Positions 44,879 through 55,368 of a stretch of DNA of 64,000 nucleotides are shown piece by piece. Location: the NCBI GenBank assembly GCA_019828595.1, contig JAHQRK010000018.1:1178001-1242000 (forward strand), in the 5' to 3' direction. The translations under genes were made by a program, and so were the position numbers. The DNA is from Aphanomyces cochlioides. Its lineage: Eukaryota; Oomycota; Saprolegniomycetes; Saprolegniales; Verrucalvaceae. The notes below the pieces were generated by a model. It did not search any database, was not told the origin of the DNA, and saw only the letters and a program-made list of their open reading frames with translations. How positions within the stretch are numbered: position 1 is the stretch's first letter; each line of letters opens with the position of its first letter.

Positions 44879-46167
44879 ATGATGGTAGTCCATCGACTTC
44901 GGCGGGCTTTCTCCGTGACTTCCCAAGCGACATCGAGGCGTCAGCGGCGAGAAAAGATTGAAAATGGACCGTCCTTGGCGCATTTTATCAACGCCGAAAC
45001 GGAACGAAAAGAAACGGTGTCTCCAAGCACCAGTATCCAGCTCCTCGAGCAACTCATGTGTGAGATTCGTGGCGCAGTTTGTGCATTTCCAACTATCTCG
45101 AGACTCAATGTGGCTATCGTAGGAAAGAGAATCCAATCTAGTCGATACGTATGGACGCGCGCACAACTACCTGCGGATTTCTCTAACAGAGCGATGCAAC
45201 TTGCGATGTGAGTACTGCATGCCAGAAGAAGGCGTCGACTTGCAGCCATCGACCGATCTTTTATCAACCGACGAGATCATTCGACTTACCAAACTATTTG
45301 CGCTTGCAGGTGTTTCCAAGCTAAGATTGACGGGAGGCGAAGTTGAAATCGTTCATTACATCGTCGACTCATGCATAGTTCTTCTAGCCTCTTGTCCGCT
45401 CGGATATTCTTCCGTTGGCAATCTCATTGAAAGCTATTCCTGGGATTGAATCGCTGGGAATCACGACGAATGGCATTGCATTGTCACGACACTTGACTGC
45501 TCTGTGCGACTTGCCCGTGCGGCTCAACATTTCCCTTGACACGCTTGAAGATTCCAAGTTCACGCGCATCACTCGGCGTAAGGGCTTCTCTCGTGTCTGG
45601 TCGGCAATCGAAGCGGCTGTCGTGCAGTCGCCCGTTCAAGTCAAGCTCAATTGCGTCGTCATGCGTGACTTCAATCTGGATGAAGTGGTCGACTTCGTTG
45701 GGCTCACACGGCATCTCAACGTGGATGTTCGATTCATCGAATGGATGCCTTTTGACCAAAATAAGTGGAGCGACACCACCTTCGTTCCTTACGCCGAAAT
45801 GATGACAAGGATAAAGGAAGCCTTCCCACGGATCGAAAAACTTGAGGATCATCCTAACGATACTTCGAAAGCGTACAAGCTTCCTGATGCCGCTGGTCAG
45901 TTTGGCTTTATCACAAGTATGAGCGAGCACTTCTGTGGTGGATGCAATCGTCTACGACTCACGGCAGACGGAAACTTGAAGGTATGTCTATTTGGCAATG
46001 CCGAAGTGAGTCTCCGTGATGCGATGCGTCATGGCTTTTCCGACGACGACCTTCTCTTGATCATCCAAGCGGCTGTGAAGCGAAAGAAATTTGCCTTGGG
46101 TGGCCACAAGAACATGTACGCAATTGCCAGAGGCCAAAATAGGCCCATGATTCTCATCGGTGGCTAA
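44879..46167 (+). CDS. MOCS1A: GTP 3',8-cyclase (MoaA/MOCS1A), molybdenum cofactor synthesis
   Basis: Radical-SAM enzyme that turns GTP into 3',8-cyclo-GTP, the first step of molybdenum cofactor synthesis. The N-terminus ([20 protein letters not shown]) is basic and acid-free, a plausible mitochondrial presequence, as expected for MOCS1A/CNX2. An intron (about 45056-45138) precedes the SAM [4Fe-4S] motif [14 protein letters not shown] (C-x3-C-x2-C). A second intron (about 45340-45389) splits LRLTGGE from [10 protein letters not shown]. The C-terminal cluster is [21 protein letters not shown], and the protein ends PMILIGG, the catalytic di-glycine tail. MoaC is not fused and no MoaC gene is seen nearby. 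Confidence 0.95.
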
Positions 46168-46434
46168 TGCAAACCTTCGAATTTTCTTCTTGTTGTCCTG
46201 CCCTTGTTGTCTTAATGAACCTCTCAAGACTCGATCCTCCGTGTGAAATTCCCCTCTCTCTTGTTCTTGATGGCCTTTTCCAGAATTTATGCTCCACACT
46301 TGAGATGACATTCTTTATCATATCTCTTCCATCCTTGATACTAGATATGCCACTTCAATGTGCAGGACTCGCTGAGCATGAAATGAGAGTTATGGTAGTT
46401 TGCTTGTTAGTCTAGCAAGGACGGTGGGTTTCAT

Positions 46435-47034
46435 TCACGGAATAGGATTACCTCCAGAGCGATATCTGCGGACGGGGCTACCGCTTCGACTGCGACTCCG
46501 ATTTCGATTTCGTCGATGTTTCTCCGACGGGGAAAACGAACGCGAGGGAGAACGCGAACGACGACGATGGCGTTGGGATTGGCGACTAGATCCACGCGTT
46601 TCGAGTTCTTGGCGACGCATTTGATCAGGAGTTTTGCGGCGTTGTTGCGCAAATATGACACTGATTTCTGCACCGTCCAATTTCGTTCGGTCCATTGCGT
46701 GCTTCACATCTCGTGCTTCGCGAATATCTTTAAACTCGATGAAGGCAAACCCACGAGGCTCGCCAGTTGCATGATCTTTTGGGACATACACGTCACGGAT
46801 ATCACCACGGCGACGAGAAAATTTTTCGCGCAATATGTCGGTAGTCACGGAATTGGGGATACCACGAACGAGAAGACTCTGAGGAATTGGGCGATCGTCG
46901 TGGGAGTCTCGACCTCGACTTCGACTGCGATAACGATCATCACGACGGTCGCCTCGACGAGAATCACGGGAGTCTCGACGTTCTCGGCTTCGACTGCGTG
47001 ATGTACTTGGACTTGAGTTGCTGCGGCGCCCCAT
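46435..47034 (-). CDS. SR-type splicing factor (RS-RRM-RS)
   Basis: Single-exon 199-residue protein. An N-terminal RS-rich region (SRSRSRERRDSRDSRRGDRR) precedes one RRM at about residues 50-130: RNP2 is SLLVRGI and RNP1 is RGFAFIEF, with helix DILREKFSRRRG. A C-terminal RS/RR region follows (RSRSPSRSFSPSEKHRR). The RS-RRM-RS order matches SCL/SRSF10-type or Tra2-like regulators, not classical RRM-RS SR proteins. Likely nuclear and involved in exon definition or splice-site choice, relevant in a genome with many 40-60-nt introns. Confidence 0.9.
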   Translation of the reverse strand: MGRRSNSSPSTSRSRSRERRDSRDSRRGDRRDDRYRSRSRGRDSHDDRPIPQSLLVRGIPNSVTTDILREKFSRRRGDIRDVYVPKDHATGEPRGFAFIEFKDIREARDVKHAMDRTKLDGAEISVIFAQQRRKTPDQMRRQELETRGSSRQSQRHRRRSRSPSRSFSPSEKHRRNRNRSRSRSGSPVRRYRSGGNPIP

Positions 47035-48238
47035 TAGCGAAAGAGCGGGAGAAATCGAAAATGATTTCGAAAAAAGAATCCTGCAAGAAATGTTTGAAAT
47101 AAGAAAATATGATTGGATGAATAATTAACCAATGAAAGGCATTTATTCGTAAATTTTCAACCAATCATACTAATTCATATTCAATGTGGAAAGGCGCGCA
47201 TCCATCAAAATGAGCACAACATGGACATCGAGGTGGAGAACGCAAGGAGAATGGAATTGCATCAGCTGTATGACTTGATGATCCTTGCGGCTGTGTGCAC
47301 CATTCTATGAGTAAGTTACCATACTGAGGGTAATTATGGAGGAGTTGCTAGGATGTATCAGAACTCTGTCAACGATAATCTTTGTCAATGGAGATTTGAG
47401 CAAAATCAACGTTGGCAAGGCGAAGAAAGCGAATCGACTGCGGTTTTACTCTCAGGACGTCATCAGGACAATGCATTTGGTGATGCCATTTACATTTCGA
47501 TTCCTGGTTATCTTGCAATCCAAAATTCATTGCCCGTGGAAATTGCTGGAATGGTGGACATCATTTTGTTTTCAGTAGGGTTCATGCAGAAGTGGAAAGA
47601 GCTGAAGTGTTCTGAGGATCCCAGGGAATTCTCGTTGGCATAGAGGTTCTTCTTAAGCGTATTACTACTTCTCTGAATCATGACAATTTGTCAAACTTCC
47701 TTGTCCTCGCCCATGTGCCGACAGAGCAAACTATTCATTACATTCAACACTTCCAACAATATCAGTGGAGATGGACATGCGAACAACAACGAAGTTGTCT
47801 GTAAATGCATTCTATGTATTAGAGAGGTTGCGAGAATTGACTTTTTCTTGTAATTTCCTCCAATTTTTTACAAGAATTCTTCTTGTTGCAAGCGTTTGCG
47901 AAAAGTAGAAATTTCTTCAAGCTGTAGTCACTCCTGATCCTCATTATCAGAGAGTGTACTACGAACGTTGTTGAGTGACTCCAGTGAAAATATGTGTGTA
48001 TATTTGGTTTTCCACTTCACACTGTGGCAAGTTGAGAAGCACACCTTGATGAATCATGCCAGTGCTGTGTGTCAGTCAGGAAAGGACTGTCTGGTACTTT
48101 TTTCCTATTGGTCGATGCAGTTTCCTGGATGCTGATTGGCTGATTCTTCAAGAAAATATTTTTGTATTGTAATGAGATTTTACCCCACAGACGTCAACTT
48201 TGGGACTAGTGCCTTACGATTGGATAATATTCATATTA
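47035..48238. other. CCAAT-rich promoter plus unrecognised open frames
   Basis: 47106-47170 holds CCAAT boxes upstream of the SR gene. At 47336-47645 two overlapping plus frames are open (MYQNSVNDNLCQWRFEQN; MEELLGCIRTLSTIIFVN), followed at 47690-47805 by PTEQTIHYIQHFQQYQWRW. These look like pieces of a decayed or spliced gene; I could not assign it. The rest is AT-rich. Confidence 0.35.
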
Positions 48239-50214
48239 TCATTCAATTGAACGCTTTCTCGCATTTCTCAACTGTTTGACAACAGAGACAAGCTTGATTT
48301 GGCCAAGTCGACGCTGCCTGCTGCCACCTCCAGCGCCGCAGACCTGTTCAAGGTATGGAATCACAACATGAAACATCTCAACAACTTGAATAGACGATGG
48401 ATTTTGTGGTATGGATCTCCCAGACAGCGACACGTATTGACTCTCAAGATGGCACATGGCTCCTTTCCAGTCGGAGAATACCTTTTTCTGCCTTGTCGAT
48501 GACAAATTAAAGGGTGAGACGCATCTGTAAGGTGGATGCTTCACCGACTCGTTGCCTAGCCACCATAAACGCCATGCTGCAGCAATATCCACAGAGGGGA
48601 ACACAAAATCGTGCGGTAGTTTGCGCAGCTTGCCTCCCCAGCTAAACAAACGCCACGGTGTGGCATCTGACAATGGTTCTAAAGGCTCTAAATTCTCCGA
48701 AGGGGTCGTGCGAATCTTTGAAAGTGCCTGCGCTAACTCGTCATGCAGCACTTGTCGAGTAATTATTCCTGTTGACAAATCTCTGGCTTCAATCAAAAGG
48801 TCAATACGAGCAAATATTTCGTTTGGGATTCCACTGATGGCTGAATGATTTCGCTCCAAATGAATGAAAATTTGAACATGAGGGGGGACTCCTGTTGGTA
48901 GTAGTTTTGGTGAGGTGACAACCAGGCTCTCCAATTTGTCCATCATAGAACTGTCGGCAAACAATATAGTTGAGAGTAATTGATGTGTATGATGTAGTTC
49001 ATCTTGGAGATAACGTTTGTGGTACACAAGTGAACTTAAACAGAGCCCGAGTACACCAACCATGCTGGATTTCTTCGAGAGTTGAGGAAACACAATTGAT
49101 AGGCATTGCATAATAAAAGCATTGTCCAAATCGACAAAATGGGGTGGTAAGAGGCCAAATCACTTGAGTTCATTGGCAAACCCGCAACAACTCGTCCCAA
49201 GAATTGATCACCAGCGCGCTCGTAGTGCATATAGCGTTCCAGAACATGACCAAGGGTCCACCCACAGCGTAGACAAACGCTGACGATTGAAGGGCCCGCG
49301 GTGCTTCCACTACAAGCAAACGTTGCAACACCCTTGCGGATTGAGTGCGTTCCTATCCTGTTGCAAACAAAATTCGCTTCTTTGATTAGACTAGAGAGGC
49401 ATTTACTAAATCTGTTGCGCTGGTCATTGTCAGGAAAGAGTTTGTCGGTGATAAAGTGTGTGTTACATGCAAAATAGACACCAAGGGCAAGGAAAACACA
49501 AGTTTCTGGCTGGAAAGGATTGGAATATACTTGTTTTGGGTCGCGCCGCTTCAGACCTTGTTGATCCGTTTTGCTTTTATAATAAGTCACCCCAATGGCG
49601 TCTTCCTCGATGCTGAATTGTTCGAACCGCAATGTCTGAGTTGTGTTCGACCGACACATGAGATTCCAGGTAAGGACCAAGAAAAGACGGCAAAAGCCAC
49701 CGTCATTCAAAAGCAACGAATGCTTGCACAAGCCAACGTAAACTGAATATCCCAGAGGGCGTTTTCCCGAATCTTTTATTGCGCCAGACGCATTGTTTGA
49801 TGCATGTTCTCGTCGAATACCTACGATAGTTTTGCTCGAGCATTTTACTAGACTATATATACCTTGAAAGAGCTCTTTCATGTCGATGTCATAATCTTCT
49901 GGGAGTGGGATTCGCTTACGTTTGTAGAGATCTTTAATCGCTGATCGATAATTGGAAATTGTTCCTGCTTTGTTGTCTGTATATTGAACGATCCATTCGA
50001 TGAATTGAAGGAAATGTGAATAGTTGAAAGTCAACAAGTTGAGGTCTTCATGGTCGTCAAGTATGTCTGGTGAACCGAATGACTGAATCCACTTCTTTAC
50101 CTGGTTCAGAGCGCTCTTCTAGCTCTTTTTGGTCGCGTAAGATATTCGATTGGCACGCAGATCCTCGATAGTCGTCGTTCGGACCTGCAGCGCTCTTGTG
50201 GCTCTTCTGCTCAT
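48239..50214 (-). pseudogene. Crypton-like tyrosine-recombinase transposon, copy 2 (decayed)
   Basis: Minus-strand homologue of the element at 34.2 kb, here without introns. It starts MSRRATRALQVRTTTIED at 50214. The SAM-like domain (FNYSHFLQFIEWIVQY; SNYRSAIKDLYKRKRIPLP) precedes the catalytic domain: an Arg in LTWNLMCRSNTT, GTHSIRKGVATFACSG (HxxR) and Tyr in ERYMHYERAGDQF. The C-terminal GCR1_C-like domain reads LPHDFVFPSVDIAAAWRLWW then LGNE. Damage: in-frame TAG at 50119-50121, where copy 1 has Tyr, and a one-base deletion near 49161 that splits it into two frames. The intron-less form next to an intron-bearing relative suggests either intron gain in copy 1 or a copy derived from spliced RNA. 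Confidence 0.8.
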
Positions 50215-51076
50215 GAAGGAACTTTCGTTTTTGTGTGAGAGCAGCTCAAATCTTTCAATTTCCTCCAATGAAACGAAACTACAGATCTACCGACACGTGT
50301 CGGGAACTTTGTGGCTGTTTGCACTGAACTTTTCTATCCAGAATTTTGTATACAATTTAGGACTTGTCGGTGAAATGAGTCGCCACAAGTCGGGTAGCTG
50401 CTGTCAGCATCCGGAATCCGTCGGATAAAAGTACGAGAATGCTTGTAGTTCTCATTTACAGGCATTTTTGATCCACCATTTGCGACATTTTTCTTGTACA
50501 CTGTAAAGTTCTTATTGTGTGTTCTACTCAAATTTTCCTCCGGCGATTGATTGAATCAACCGCCGGCAAATCGCCAGACCTCTGAAATATAATGCAAATA
50601 TCAATTTTAGAAGGTATTTTTTGATCCTTAGTTGAAGTCGTGATCGGGACGGTACACGAAATCGATGAAGCATTGTCGCTGCGCTGGCGAGGCCAGTGAC
50701 CTCTCCACTCAACGTGAAGAGCGCTGAGTAATGTGGAATGCTCTACGAGATGAGGTCGCCCTGCGAAGTCATTCAGAGTCATAGAGATAAAGTGCCACCC
50801 CAGCATTTTTTCACACAAACTTAGGTCTGTTTTTAACCAATCAATTGAAAGTAAAAATATTTTTAGCCAATCAAATCGTCTGGTCGATTTGGAGGCGATT
50901 GGAAATATCGGCTGAAATTGGCAAATTTGGACGGAAATCACAATACAAGAAAAGTTTACAAGAAAAAGTCAATTTTCGCAACCTCTCTATTATACAGGAT
51001 AAATCTCGATCCTCCTACGCATTCTGCATATGAAACCTTGGCTGGGGATGACCCAACTTTATCTCTAGATGCAAAA
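50215..51076. other. Intergenic region with CCAAT boxes; no gene seen
   Basis: CCAAT elements at 50838-50875 and a TCCGGA pair at about 50409-50427. No convincing coding frame. Confidence 0.45.
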
Positions 51077-52207
51077 TTAAATGAAGCTGCAGATGAACCA
51101 CAAGATGATGCCGCATCCGATCATCAAGACGGGAGTGTCCATCGTGTGGGGAGCAATCGCTTCAGCGTAAGCCATCGTCGGGGGCAACACCAACATCGAC
51201 ACCAACACTTGCGTAAAGTTGTCAAAGTTGGCATACTGCAACGCAGGGAAAATCATGCCAGACAAAAACACACAAGCAGAGCCTTCCCAGCTGCGGGTGT
51301 ACGCGCGCGACGAAAAGCAAGCCGTCGTCTTGTACTTGTGCTTTCCCCACATGATGCCCACAGGTTCCGCCAAACCATCACCAATGCCAGTGATGAACAC
51401 GATGATGTACACCAAGTCGCCGTTTTCAGCAAACAACCACTTGAAGAACATGAGGATGAACAAACCAGGCGCAATGTTGCCGGCAATGATCCACTTGAGA
51501 GTGTGAGGACGGTCTTCAGGACGGTCGAGCGAGTTGAATTGGAGCATAAAGAACGACAACGATTCGCGCACGGGTTTGATCAAGACGAGGAAACCGATCA
51601 TGGTGAAGAAGTCACCCCAAGCCAAGGCGATGGGACCAGAGAAGTTGGTGTGCAAGACGAGAGGGACCATGTAGGCGGCAAAGTGTTGGAGTTTGCGGGT
51701 GTAGTTGACCTTGAAGGCAGAGTTCTTGTTGGTGATAATGTATCCCTTGTCGTCGACGGTGCAGAAGCAGCGGCAAATAAGACCACCGAGCAAAGAGACG
51801 ACCATCATGCAGACAAGCTTGGGCAATTGGGAGAGCCAAAAGGTCGTGTTGGTGAAGTATTCTGGGTTGTAGAAGTACGTCAAGATGGTCAAGACCCCGA
51901 AATAGATGACCATGCCGATCAAGAAGGTCAAGTCGAACGTCTTGGTCCAGCTTTCTTCGTAGTCACCAGCGACATCACCTTCTTCGCAGAGAACACCTTG
52001 GGCATTCTTGTCAGCATCGGTGGCACCGTATTGGGTCTTGGTCGTCGTAGGAAGCGGGACATGGACGACAGGCTTCCAGATCAATCGGAGCAAGACATAG
52101 ATGAGCACAAGTGAGACGATGGGCAAACCCACAATCGTCCACAACTCAAACTTGGTCATGTTGGCCGGCCACGCTGCCGCGGTCGTCGTCGCATTCGTCG
52201 AGTTCAT
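51077..52207 (-). CDS. CTP-dependent lipid kinase-like membrane protein, copy 1
   Basis: Single-exon, 376 residues from MNSTNATTTAAAWPANM at 52207. About eight TM helices, starting LWTIVGLPIVSLVLIYVLLR. Conserved blocks: NYTRKLQHFAAYMVPLVL (basic-RK-H motif), GITGIGDGLAEPVG-type (here TGIGDGLAEPVGIMWGKHKY, the GDGxAxxxGxxxG nucleotide motif) and FSSRAYTRSWEGSACVF. These match the dolichol kinase/phytol kinase/CTP-dependent diacylglycerol kinase superfamily, which phosphorylates lipid alcohols at the ER or plastid using CTP. The substrate cannot be read from sequence. It is head-to-head with copy 2 and shares an 839-nt tract with no difference I could find. Confidence 0.8.
   Translation of the reverse strand: MNSTNATTTAAAWPANMTKFELWTIVGLPIVSLVLIYVLLRLIWKPVVHVPLPTTTKTQYGATDADKNAQGVLCEEGDVAGDYEESWTKTFDLTFLIGMVIYFGVLTILTYFYNPEYFTNTTFWLSQLPKLVCMMVVSLLGGLICRCFCTVDDKGYIITNKNSAFKVNYTRKLQHFAAYMVPLVLHTNFSGPIALAWGDFFTMIGFLVLIKPVRESLSFFMLQFNSLDRPEDRPHTLKWIIAGNIAPGLFILMFFKWLFAENGDLVYIIVFITGIGDGLAEPVGIMWGKHKYKTTACFSSRAYTRSWEGSACVFLSGMIFPALQYANFDNFTQVLVSMLVLPPTMAYAEAIAPHTMDTPVLMIGCGIILWFICSFI
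51089..51927 (-). repeat. 839-nt inverted duplicate tract, copy 1
   Basis: Reverse complement of 54374-55212; every segment I compared was identical. The edges fall inside the coding sequences, after FLIG-start and just before the stop codon. Confidence 0.85.
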
Positions 52208-54071
52208 GATTTGCTCTCGAGATCGCAAAATGCAAAATGCGATCTACGCTGGATGGCGACAGCTAGCTATTCCAGTCGTCGGAACCAGTAATGTTGACTT
52301 GGGACATTTTCCCATTGTGAGGAGGATGTGGAACTTCCATGGATTAACAGCCTTCCAGCTTGACAAACACATGTCAAAGCGTGTGAAAAACCTCCATGGC
52401 AAGGTCGGATGGTTCATCTTGGAATGATTTGAGACAGCAGGAGTTGTCGTACTGTAGTGGTTGGACATGGCTGGTCCAGTCGGTCGGTACTCACACTGTT
52501 CAAATGTCGCCCCATATTATTTCTCCAATGAAAAGTATCAAAATTGAAATATTTTGAGCGGATTTTCTGTCCAAAATCAACCAAATAGCTTGATTTAAGT
52601 ATACCAAGTGTCAAAATGAATTTAAATATGGAGTGTCATTTTCAAAGTACAAAGTAGATTGGTGAGACTTCAGACTTCACTGGAGTTTTAAAGCGAAGGC
52701 AATGGGGAACACTCTCGAAGCGTATATACTCGACTGACAGGCAACTGTCGTCGGGAAACGCAAGCACGACGCCGCTGGATAGCAGCAGGAATGTCCTAGA
52801 CTGAATGGTGCTCAAGGCTTTATCCAGAAAAACCAACATGACGTCATGATTACTTCCATTACTGGTGACTATGGATAATCAAAATGCAGTATAAACCAAG
52901 TCGATCCCAATGAAGTGGGCGTTGGCGTCACATCCACGTTCGTATGTACTCTGAATGGAAGGGAGCACGGACTGGATCCCTTGAGCGTCGGGGATTTGAG
53001 GGGTTGTAGCTGCAAGGAGCATGGCAAGCAACAGGAGCTAGGCATAGTTTGAAGCTAGATGGGGGATTAGGTACGTGAAACTTGCAGTGAAAATTTACCG
53101 GTACTCGGAGTTCAAAATCGCAGGGCAACTTCGGCACTCCGTACTGTACTTGATCTCTCGTGGCTCTGCTCCATATGAGAGAAAGCTTGTATGGCAACCA
53201 CAAGACGGTCTGACTAATCCACAGAGCGCAACTGCTTACGTTCGATGATAGCAAGATGTGGATCGGTTTCCTGGCATAAAATCCCTTGGGCTCAAGGCAG
53301 GCTGGCCAGATGGCATGGCCGGATGGTCCAGGTTGAGAGCCGATGGACTTGCTTTGTAAGCACAAGCGGTGTATCAAGGAAAACCCGATCCAACTGGCGG
53401 CTGATGCCGCACGTCTCGCTCGACATGTGCTCTCCTCGATCGTAAACTCAAGAAACCACACTGTATCGTCTGCATGGAAACAATTGCTTTGAGGTGGACA
53501 TACACAGCCATGTGCGTGCGAGCTGCTGGCCATTCTCTACAGGCGATAGTGAAGAAACAACTTGGTCGTTCGTGGTGGGGGATGAAGCGAGGATTCCACC
53601 CACTCCCTCGAGGAAATAGGGCGCTGTAGCTGTAATTTTCTATAGCCATCGAGGCTGCGGTGATCTCAGCATGTATGCAGCATATGCTCATCGTTCAGGT
53701 GTCACTTGTGTTCGAGTCAGTCTGATCCAGTCGGCGCCATCGTCGTGCAAAAACATCTTGAGGTTTGTAACATGTGCTCAGTCTAGAGAAAAGACAGTCT
53801 GCCCTCATCGTCGGTAGAATTTGAGCTTGGAATGCCGTCCATGAGCATGATGTTAGCTGACTTTTCTCTCTGGATGGGTGGAGGGGGAAGCTCTTTGGGT
53901 GCAAGCATCAAGCTCAACCATTGACACGCCGTATCCGGATGACGGCCGTAGTTAGAAGATAAATTTATCCTATTCAAGTACATTTTACCAGTAAAACCCA
54001 GATAAGATGTACTTGAAGGAGGTAATTAAGGATATGGTTGCCGGCCAGACCCAAAACTCCCTCCACTGACG
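52208..54071. other. Spacer between inverted lipid-kinase copies; possible cysteine-rich remnant
   Basis: It should hold both promoters. A minus-strand stretch (about 52906-53260) has two alternative protein-like readings joined by a GTAAAT...CTAG intron: one ends ANAHFIGIDLVYTAF after a leucine-rich run, the other is cysteine-rich (STECRSCPAILNSEYRSCC). I cannot choose; both may be chance. A TCCGGA motif lies at 53932. Confidence 0.3.
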
Positions 54072-55223
54072 ATGAACGCAACGACCACGACAGTCTCTCC
54101 AGCCGCAGTTGTGCCGTGGTCCGAGCAACTCACGCTCGTCCAGACGTTCATTCTTGTCGGTCTTCCGATCGTCTTGTTTGTACTCATCTTCATTCTCCTA
54201 CGGTGTGTGTGGCAGCCGACATTTACGAGCCCGAGGTACTCATTGCCACTCGCATCCAACGTTCCACATTACGGGGCGACGACTCCAGCTCGCAAGAAGA
54301 ACGACGAGATCATTGAAGAGGGAGAAGTGGCTGGCGACTACGATACCAAATGGACGCGGACGTTCGATTTTGTCTTCTTGATCGGCATGGTCATCTATTT
54401 CGGGGTCTTGACCATCTTGACGTACTTCTACAACCCAGAATACTTCACCAACACGACCTTTTGGCTCTCCCAATTGCCCAAGCTTGTCTGCATGATGGTC
54501 GTCTCTTTGCTCGGTGGTCTTATTTGCCGCTGCTTCTGCACCGTCGACGACAAGGGATACATTATCACCAACAAGAACTCTGCCTTCAAGGTCAACTACA
54601 CCCGCAAACTCCAACACTTTGCCGCCTACATGGTCCCTCTCGTCTTGCACACCAACTTCTCTGGTCCCATCGCCTTGGCTTGGGGTGACTTCTTCACCAT
54701 GATCGGTTTCCTCGTCTTGATCAAACCCGTGCGCGAATCGTTGTCGTTCTTTATGCTCCAATTCAACTCGCTCGACCGTCCTGAAGACCGTCCTCACACT
54801 CTCAAGTGGATCATTGCCGGCAACATTGCGCCTGGTTTGTTCATCCTCATGTTCTTCAAGTGGTTGTTTGCTGAAAACGGCGACTTGGTGTACATCATCG
54901 TGTTCATCACTGGCATTGGTGATGGTTTGGCGGAACCTGTGGGCATCATGTGGGGAAAGCACAAGTACAAGACGACGGCTTGCTTTTCGTCGCGCGCGTA
55001 CACCCGCAGCTGGGAAGGCTCTGCTTGTGTGTTTTTGTCTGGCATGATTTTCCCTGCGTTGCAGTATGCCAACTTTGACAACTTTACGCAAGTGTTGGTG
55101 TCGATGTTGGTGTTGCCCCCGACGATGGCTTACGCTGAAGCGATTGCTCCCCACACGATGGACACTCCCGTCTTGATGATCGGATGCGGCATCATCTTGT
55201 GGTTCATCTGCACCTTTGTGTAA
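54072..55223 (+). CDS. CTP-dependent lipid kinase-like membrane protein, copy 2
   Basis: Single-exon, 383 residues from MNATTTTVSPAAVVPWSE. The first about 100 residues differ from copy 1, with only conserved spots (FILVGLPIVLFVLIFILLR; EGEVAGDYDTKWTRTFDF). From FLIGMVIYFGVLTILTYF to the last few residues (ICTFV versus ICSFI) the protein is identical to copy 1. The catalytic motifs are as in copy 1. Divergent ends with an identical core point to gene conversion, not only recent duplication. The long antisense frame over this gene is a by-product of codon bias. Confidence 0.8.
   Translation: MNATTTTVSPAAVVPWSEQLTLVQTFILVGLPIVLFVLIFILLRCVWQPTFTSPRYSLPLASNVPHYGATTPARKKNDEIIEEGEVAGDYDTKWTRTFDFVFLIGMVIYFGVLTILTYFYNPEYFTNTTFWLSQLPKLVCMMVVSLLGGLICRCFCTVDDKGYIITNKNSAFKVNYTRKLQHFAAYMVPLVLHTNFSGPIALAWGDFFTMIGFLVLIKPVRESLSFFMLQFNSLDRPEDRPHTLKWIIAGNIAPGLFILMFFKWLFAENGDLVYIIVFITGIGDGLAEPVGIMWGKHKYKTTACFSSRAYTRSWEGSACVFLSGMIFPALQYANFDNFTQVLVSMLVLPPTMAYAEAIAPHTMDTPVLMIGCGIILWFICTFV
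54374..55212 (+). repeat. 839-nt inverted duplicate tract, copy 2
   Basis: Partner of 51089-51927. Sequence before 54374 and after 55212 diverges at once. Confidence 0.85.
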
Positions 55224-55368
55224 TCCTAGTTGATAAAGATATCCCATTTGGCATCCTGTTAGGGGTGAAGGGGTTAAACTGGGGGTTACAATATTTAGGG
55301 TTGAAGGGTTTGGGGTGTAGGGGTTAAGAAGCGACATGAAATAACAGAAAGAGAAACCGCAGAGCGAA

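Noticed and set aside
50918..52114. Long plus-strand ORF (398 aa) opposite lipid-kinase copy 1
   Set aside because: It is antisense to a well-conserved gene. The same His/Arg/Glu-rich antisense frame is open opposite copy 2, as expected from codon bias.
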